Positions 11,201 through 20,200 of a stretch of DNA of 64,000 nt are shown here, in pieces. Source of the DNA: Pieris napi (taxonomy: Eukaryota; Arthropoda; Insecta; Lepidoptera; Pieridae). Location: NCBI RefSeq assembly GCF_905475465.1, contig NC_062253.1:186001-250000 (forward strand), given 5' to 3'. The translations under genes and the position numbers were made by a program. The notes beneath the pieces are model-generated. The model saw only the letters and a list, made by a program, of their open reading frames with translations, did not search any database and was not told the origin of the DNA. Within the stretch, counting starts at the first letter, position 1; each line of letters starts with the position of its first letter.

Positions 11201-14200
11201 TTTGGGGATGTCTTAGCGAATGGAGTGGAGGGGCTGCTACCGAACTACTGGCTGTGAGAAGGTATCATTTATTATTTTACATTTTTTTTTTCTTTTGATC
11301 GACACTTACAGAGAGAGAGCAGTGCTGGCCTCGTGGCTTCAGCGTGCCACTTTCATGCCTGAGGTCGTGGGTTAGATTCTCGGATCGCCCCAATGGACGT
11401 TCTGTTAATTTAACAGTGAAGCAAAACATCGTCAGGAAACCGGCTTGCCTTAGACCCAAAAAGATCGACGTGAGTCAGGCACAGGAGGCAGATCACCTAC
11501 TTGCCAATTAGATTGACAAATGATCAAGAGGCCCAGACCAAACTAGGTTGTAGCGCCACTGGTATTCAACAAACAATTATTGTACGCGTATTTTAAATTC
11601 CAGTTCGCGTATAAGCAAGCGTCCGCGTACGTTGGGCGCGGACTCGGCGGCGTCCCTCCCTTGGGCGGGGTCCCTCGCTCTCATCGCTCTCGACGCCTTG
11701 CGAATCACTCCCGACTCTTGCAAGGGCAAGCGGTAAGTGATTCCATAGTAAAACTCTTTTTTTTTTGATTTAATTCACTTTAGCTTAGATCAATAAAATA
11801 TAGTTTAATAGGTTTTATATTAAACTATTTTTTAAATATAATGTATATTTAAACAGGGGGTAATCGGGCAGAAGGCTCATCAGATGTTAAGTGATATGCC
11901 CATGGACACACTGAATGCCAGAGAGCTCGCGTCGCCGGCTAAAACCTGTTATCGTTACTAACCTTCGGAATCCATCTGAAGTCAAGAGTCCGGGGCGCCC
12001 TCTATAGAAAGCTCTAAGCTCAGTTTAATTAACAGTCCAGTCTTTTATGAATTATGAGTGAAACATGATGCAATCGTTCCTGTCGTGTGGCCACCGAGCC
12101 TCTCGAAGACTTAGCCCGCTGGGGCTTTGGGCAATTTTATCTACTTATTTCTTTATTTATTTCGTAAAAAAAATATATATAATAAAAAATAATTATACTA
12201 AATAATCAATATTTCAGCATATGAGCAAAATCAGGTTTTTGGTTTCTGCCTTCTTTGTGCAATAGAAATGTGTTCACAGCGTGCTCGTGGCGGGTGCGGC
12301 GAGCGGCGAAGGCTGTGCCCTGATCCAGCTGCTGGGGTGCTGGGGAGCTCGGACCTCTGCCGCTGCCCCCAGGCATTCCAGGGACACTCTGAGGAACTTA
12401 GGTGATGCTTCATTTCAGTGCTCGTGTACTTAAGTATTGAGTACTATCACCTTTTAGACCTGTACAAGTGTTGCAATGGGGTTGGAAACATATTTAGATG
12501 ATTTAATTTATCGTTAACTTAGGGAACATTCAAACTTTCATCAGACTTGGTTTAGTTGTTTTTACGGTACGAACAATGTACTCATTTCTGAACTATAAAA
12601 TAGGTAAATAATATTGACAGGTATTCTTGTGAATATTTGTGATTTAGTTAAAATAACCTTTTATTTTATCATATAAAAGTATATTTAACCAATTACAATG
12701 TCGCGGTCGTCCTTTAAAAATATAAATCCAGGTGCCCAAGACTTCATGGAGCTGGAAGGCCAGAACGAGCACTCGGCCGCCTCTTGGCTGGTGGTGGAAC
12801 AGCACGCGAGTCGCACCGGGCCGTGGGACGCTTGCATCGCTTGCGCCGGGGCGCCGCCCAACCGCCCGCCCTACAACACTTTGCTCAAGTGAGTACTATG
12901 GCATATACATGTCTCAGTAAAGTAGTTATATCAGAGAGTTAATTGAATCTTTAGATAGTTAATTAAAGATCGATATTCAATGAAGTCGCTAAAGTTTCGT
13001 CAGACAAGTGAGTAGGGGAGACCACGATGCTAAATGGGGATTTACTCGAGCGTTATAGAGACCAATTGGGTCGAACCTAAGACAATTATAAGAAAATAAT
13101 GTTCTATAATGTATACCTTTTCATCGGTGAGGGCTATAGACTTTCAAAAATGTAAAAAAAAACTGTGCCATGGACATCGACTCGGACTCGAGCGCGTCAG
13201 ATATTGATAACATCTATGTCCTACGTATTTTTAATAATGTACGTATGTTAATCTGATTGTTTGCGTGGTGGGGGTGGTCGTACGTAAGGGTTGAAATGTA
13301 AAAAAAAATTAATAGAGCATGTCAGATTGTCTAAGAGGGTGTTAAGTGAACCTAAAAGAAAGCTCTCTTCTTATAATTTGACGATTTGGATGTAACGTAA
13401 ACTCGAGGTTATTAAATGAATGTGCAAAAAAATTCGTCATTTTGACATACTCGAGCGCGTCAGATTAAAATATATACATATCGAATTAGTGAAATATACA
13501 CGTCTTAGCATACAATTAACTCACCTACTTTAATCTGACGCGCTCGAGAAAGTCTGATGATTAATTTTTTTACTAATCTGATCCTTTATCCTTGACGGGC
13601 GGCCATGTATATGGAGCTCATATTTAGTGGAGGTACTTCACTAGGGAGGTGCTTCAAGGTATCCCCCTGTATATTAACCTGCCACGCTGTACTAAATCCC
13701 GAAATCTCCGCTTGGGCTCCCCTACCATAGGCAACAAGACGCATTTCACTTTGTTAGGGTGACCAAGATATTTGATTGGAAAAAAATGTATGCTTAAATC
13801 TTTAAAACTACGCAACGGATTTTGATGCGATTTTTTTTAAATAGATAGAGTGATTGAAGAGAAAGGTTTATATGTATTATTAAATAGTGGAGAAATACTG
13901 TTATTTTTGAGGTTTCTAATGTGATGTCGTAAGTATTTACATTTTTTTCGCTTACATTGCAAACGCAGGCGAGATTTATCAAAATAATGTACTAAGTATT
14001 GTACACATTGAAAAGGTCTACAGAAAACTCCGCGATGGTATAAGTCTATCTCTTATGGATATCCCACAATAACATTTTTTTGTCATTTACTTTTTACGAC
14101 AAATAATGCCTAATTTTCGAAGCGATTTTAACCAATACAGCATTAATCCTTATCCAATTACCTATAACCTTAAAAACATTGTTGAAATAATATAGATCTT

Positions 14201-17200
14201 GGTATATGCCCTTTACAGCAAATTTTACAAATTACGCATTACAAAAATTGCGGGATGTAGCGTCGGCGGCGGGAGCGTGCCTATAAATAGCGTATTTAAA
14301 TATTGGTTGTATATCAAAAAGTGATTTAAGCTGCAGTATCGCAATATTGGCGCTACAGAGAATAGGCCTACCGCATAATGTGTAAAACTGTCATTCTTCT
14401 TTCGCAAGGCAAGCAAAAAAACATTTCTGCCTTTTTGGCGGGAAGTCAAACTAAGCGGGTGCTTTAAATTATTGCGATTTTTCAATAATTCTTTTTTATT
14501 GTATATAGTTGTATTTAAAAAATAGACTGGACAGGAATTGTAACATTTTGTAAATAGTAGATGATAATAATGGGTGAAAACAGCGCCGGGAGGAGGCCCC
14601 CCGGTGACAAAGACGCCGAGAAAAGAAAATTAGAGGTCACTAATGAAAATTATAGTGTTTACAAAACCGAACTATAAAAGATAATTTCCAGACAACCATA
14701 ACACGGTGTGGTTTATGTGGGACCTGGGAAAATGAGAAGTATTTACGGACTATGTTAAAGGAATAGAAGGAGTTCACCGAGTGAATGCACACAACATAGG
14801 CATCACTTTCAAAAAAACCAGCACCGGCTAATAATTTCCTAAAAATGGACAGTTTTCTAGGGCGACACAAGCTTAAAGCTCTTGTTCCAGCTCACGTGAC
14901 CGAAACGACGGGCGTCATACGATATGTGCCCGAGGAGCTAACGAATGCGGACATATACAACATTATGTGCAATACGGAAGTGATTTCAGTGACTTTTGCT
15001 ACCCTATGCATACATACAGATGTTTAGATACCCGATCCACATATTCCACCACTGCTGCAATGCCTCAGATGCCAGAAATTCAATTACTCAGCTCGAGTTT
15101 GTCGCGGAGAGCGTTCCTTGTACTCCTTGTAGGAGTGTGACGTAGGTGAAATTATTTGGCAATCTCCAGGGATTGTCCCATTAAAAGAAAATGGAGGAAA
15201 AAAAGAGTAAATTTCTCAATGTCAACCGAAGTTATGGCACTGTGATGAGTACAACTCCCATAGCCCCTCAAAGCCGAACAATAATAATGTGAGTACAGGC
15301 CCGTTCAATACACAGCAAATTCTCAATAACGACATTATCATTGACGCTATTAAATCTCTTATTACTCTGGATAATGATAAAAACGACACACTCATTACAA
15401 ATAAAAAGATCCAAGAAATAGTTTTAGCTGATTTATTCAATTAAATAATTGATACATTTTTAAACATAGCACAGTTTAATATACAAAGCATACAGAGTAA
15501 GGCCGTTTCTCCACTGCTCCGGTCCGGCAAACGTTAATTACCGATCCGATTTAGAAACTCACAACAGTACTTACGTGCTTCTCCACTACTCCGGCATCCG
15601 GTTTTTAACGATCCGATAACTTGCTAGATCGGAACGCGGTGTTTTAGCGGTCGAAGTATATCCAAGAGGTTATAAATTATTATTCACAGGTTTATTTATA
15701 GTTTCTTTGATTTGAAAGAATCTGGATAACCTGGACCAAACCAAATTATGTTGCTATTTATTTATATTTTTATACCTTTGTATTAGTGAACTATTTATTA
15801 AGAAGATTATAATATTTTAAGATAGACAATATAAAAAAAAGTTACAAACTTGCCAGGGCAATAATCTATTCAGAATTTAGAACGTTTTATTAATAAAATT
15901 AAGTATATGAGTTATATAAGTGTTGCATGATAAACATACAAGTATCGATTATTGTTGGATCGGATATAGTGGAGAAGCGCAATCCGGCCTTCCGATATTT
16001 TTCTCATGACTCATTCCGGTATCCGACGCCGGACCGGAGCAGTGGAGAAAGGGCCTAAGAAAGCCTTATTGAATATTTTTTTATCGGAACATAATATTGA
16101 TATCTGTTTATTAAATGAAACTTGGCTTAAAATACAAACCAAACTTTGCACCATATAACTTTATACATAAAAAATCCGTTAACACCCATAATGGTGTGGA
16201 CATACTAATCAAACAAAATTTACAGTATGATATAGTTAACAGTACTTTTCATGAATCTGTTCAAAATATCTGTGTAGCAGTAGAAACATCTATGGGCAAA
16301 TTGCACATTCTTTGTGTATATTGCCCTCACAATAATCATGTTAAAAGGTTTAATATTTACACAATGAAAATGTTTTACGAAGTACCTGAGCCATGTATAA
16401 TAATGGGAGATCTAAATGCACATCATATAGTTTTTGGGTGTCAATCAAATAATAGTAGAAGCAATAGTTTGTACAATCTCATTGATGGACTAGACTTGTG
16501 TATTTTGGACAACTGTTCAAATTTCAAACAGAAATGCATCTGCTATCGATGTAACTTTGGTTAACCCAACAATAGCGCCTCTTTGTGAATGGCGAATTCA
16601 TGATGATCCGATGGGCAGCTACCACATATAAAGTCCGGCCTGTGGAAGAAAAATACATATATAGTAAGGCTGATTGGACTGAATATTATAATTTATCTGA
16701 AACATTTTTTTATCAGTTAGACACCGAAAATACAGAACCAATTGCTTTATACAATAATTTTATAAATATTTTGTGTGACATCAGATCAAATACCTAAACA
16801 AAAGTCTAGGCAAACTGTGAACGTCATGAGGAATCCTGTTCCCTCGTGGAACCAAACATGTCACGATGCGGTTTGAAAGTCCAAAGAAGCCCTTATACAG
16901 TATAGAGCATTTCTAACTTTATTAATTCATGGCACAAATTATGTAGTAGTTTCAATAGAATGACACCTGTTTTTAGAATATGGGGTTAAGTACATGAAAA
17001 GGTTCAAGAGAATAGATTCATGTAATGATAGATTTTGCCTGCCTTCATTCCTAGATAACATCTCTGATTCAAATCAAATAAATTTAAACAATATAAGTGG
17101 TATTTTAAATAATTCATCTGAAAGTAATTCCTTTCTGAATAAGCCATTTACATTAAATGAATTGTACATGGGATATGTCAAAAGCAGAAAAGATACAACA

Positions 17201-20200
17201 CCAGGGTTGGACAATATACCATATATTTTATTTAAAAAACTACATACTACACTACAACTACAGAAATCTTATTAAATATTTATTATATACTATGGGAACA
17301 CCTGTTAATACCAGATTCATGGAAAACTTAATGCATAATTCCCATCTTAAAGCCAAAAAAACTGCAAATAATCCATCATATAGACCCATTTCATTATCAT
17401 CGTGTTTAGGTAAACTCTTTGAAAACATGCTAAAGATAAGATTAAATTACTTTGCTGAATCGGAAGGAAAGTTACCAGATATTCAGTTTGGATTCAGGAA
17501 AGGTAGAAGTTGCTCTGAAACCTTTGTATCTTTCATTGCTGATCTCAAAAAAGCTAAGATTAGACTCTAATGTGATTTGTGTATTCTTAGATGTTAAAGG
17601 TGCATTTGATAATGTTGATATTGAGAGCCAAATCAAAATTTTACATAAATTGATTATACCAGGAAAAACTCTAAATTGGATTTTCAATTTCTTAAACGAC
17701 AGGACTAAAATATATTATGTTAAATTTAATAATAAGTTACATGGACCTAAACAGGCCAATTAAGGAACAATGCAAGGTGCAACTTTGTCAACATTGTTGT
17801 TAAACTTGTATACATCCCAAACAAACACTGGATTATATAAATAAACCCCAGGTTAATATATTGCAATTTGCAGATGACTTGCTTTTGTATAGTGAAAATC
17901 AAAGTTTAAACAAAGCGGTAAATAGTATAAACAAAGCATTAAATAAACTTCAGACTTATTACAGATTTTTTTTAAATTAGAAATAAGTTCAGAGAAAAGC
18001 TCAGTATTAGTATTCAGTAAAGATCCATTTGCATTTCCAGTAGATATTTAGCAAAGAAACATTATATAAAATTAAGGATTTACTATTTTTATTTCGAGTT
18101 TCGACTGCGAAACGTTTAACATCCAACGTTTATTACTTGTCATTTGTCAGTGTCATTAGTGATGTCGCAGAAGAAAATTTATTAAGTGTTCCAAATTCCA
18201 CGCCGCCCTCAAGATTTATTATCTAATCGTGCTTTTTCTTACCTGTGTTTAAATTCATTTCTAACACAGTTGAACAAATTTAATTACATTGCATTAGTAG
18301 GAATATTGAGTTAGGAGAGAGAAGAGCAATAAAAAGTAATATTTTATCACGAGCAAATTATGCAAAAATCGAATAAAAAGTCACTGCATAAACTTATTTA
18401 TTGATGCAAGATAAACTGGTGTGGCACTTAGAGCCGCAAAGCACTTTATTTTTATAACATGCACATCTGTTTGTGAAGCATTGCTTCGGTGCCGGCTTGC
18501 AGGTGCACTTTTGGAAGCCCTGTCCTCCAAATATGGACTCATTCCTAACAGCTTCTCTTAATGAAATTGGGACATCCAATAAATCATCATGGTAATCATC
18601 CACCGGCTCTTGCAATTCATGCCTCGGAAACCAGTTTTTTATAGTTCCAGTTTTCGTCCCTACTCTATAAACACCATTGCGGATATCTACAACCCTTCCT
18701 CTTATAATTTTGGTGTCCAGGGGTCCTCGATCCACTTCAGGCACGTTGATAAGAACGCTACTACCAAGATTCAGTGGTTTAAATTTTTTGGCAGTATTGT
18801 CTATCATTATTTCTGCCGCACGCTTTATGCCAATATGCGCTTGGTTCCTGACAAGCTGGGTTTCTTCTGGTTTATTTATTAAAACATGTACGTCCATAAG
18901 GTGGGTTTCTTCTGGTTCCTTTTTTAAGACCGGTACTTTCACAAGCTGGGCTTCTTCTGATTCATTAATTGAGACCTGTACAGCTTCAAGCTGGTCTTCT
19001 TCTGTTTTAACCTTTGGAATTTGTTCGTTCACGATCTCGTCACTTTGAATTGTAAGGGTTGTAGCCGCGTAGTCATTAGAATTACTAACTTGGTCTGAAA
19101 TAATTTTCTGGTCTGGATCATTACCAAATAAGGCTTTATATGGTGAGCGGCCAATTATCCGATGGAATGATGAATTTTTTTGGTATTGAACATAATAGCA
19201 CCCGACTGACCAATTAGTTGATTTATTATCTTTCATCCACATTCGCAGCATGTTTTCCACATCCCGGTTACTTCTCTCTACACTCCCTTGCGTTTGAGGT
19301 CTTCTTGGGCTCTCGTGTATAATTTTGAATTCAGGCCACATTGCAGTCAGTTCTTCTATGATGTTTTCTGTAAACTCACGTCCATTGTCTGATTGTAAAA
19401 TGTAGGGCGCCCCAAATGTCATAAATATTTTCATGAGCTCCATGGCAACTTCTGATCCTCGTTTAGATTTCAGGGGGCGAAGACTTACAAATTTGGTGGC
19501 ATTATCCTGATAATTTAATAACCACTTGAAGTCACCGTCGGAGCACGATTGAAAGTCAATCAAATCGACTTGTCCTCTAATATTGAAGTCTTGTGACACG
19601 ATTGGTCGCGTAACTATACTGTTTCTGGGAGCGTGTCTTTTTGCGTCACACGTAGGGCACAGAGCTAAGAACAATTGAATTGCTCTTACGGGTATATAAA
19701 ATTTTGATTTCAGGGAGTATACTATTTTATCTCGCCCTCCGTGTCCACAGCTCTTGTGGGCACTCAGCAGGATGTCAAAATAGTCTTCACGGGCAACAAT
19801 TTGAATAATTGGTTCTTCTGCCGCTTTTCTTTTGAAGGTTAAATATTCTTCACCACCTGTCGTCATTATGTCATATTTGGCCAACCAGTAATAGTTCATG
19901 GACGTTTTATTTCCCCGTGTAAGCATGGTCACCCTAGCATTCTTCACATTGTTGATTACGTCATTAATTCTTTGCCGCGTCCAAGACTTTCTTGTAGATC
20001 CTACAAGAGAAAATACACAAAAGCGTTAGTGTAGAAATGAATTGAGCTTATTTTAATAAGGTAACCAATATAAAACTAACGAAATAAACTCACAAACCTA
20101 CCTTGATGTCGCTCATCATCTTCCAAAAGCTTTTCGTAAAATGTTTCTTTGAACGAACGTGTCGAGTCTTCTACTAGTAAAGTCATGTTTGCGACAAGAA

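Noticed and set aside
13006..18393. A CRISPR array or other bacterial-type system
   Set aside because: Repeats here are inverted or transposon-related, not evenly spaced direct repeats, and the setting is eukaryotic.
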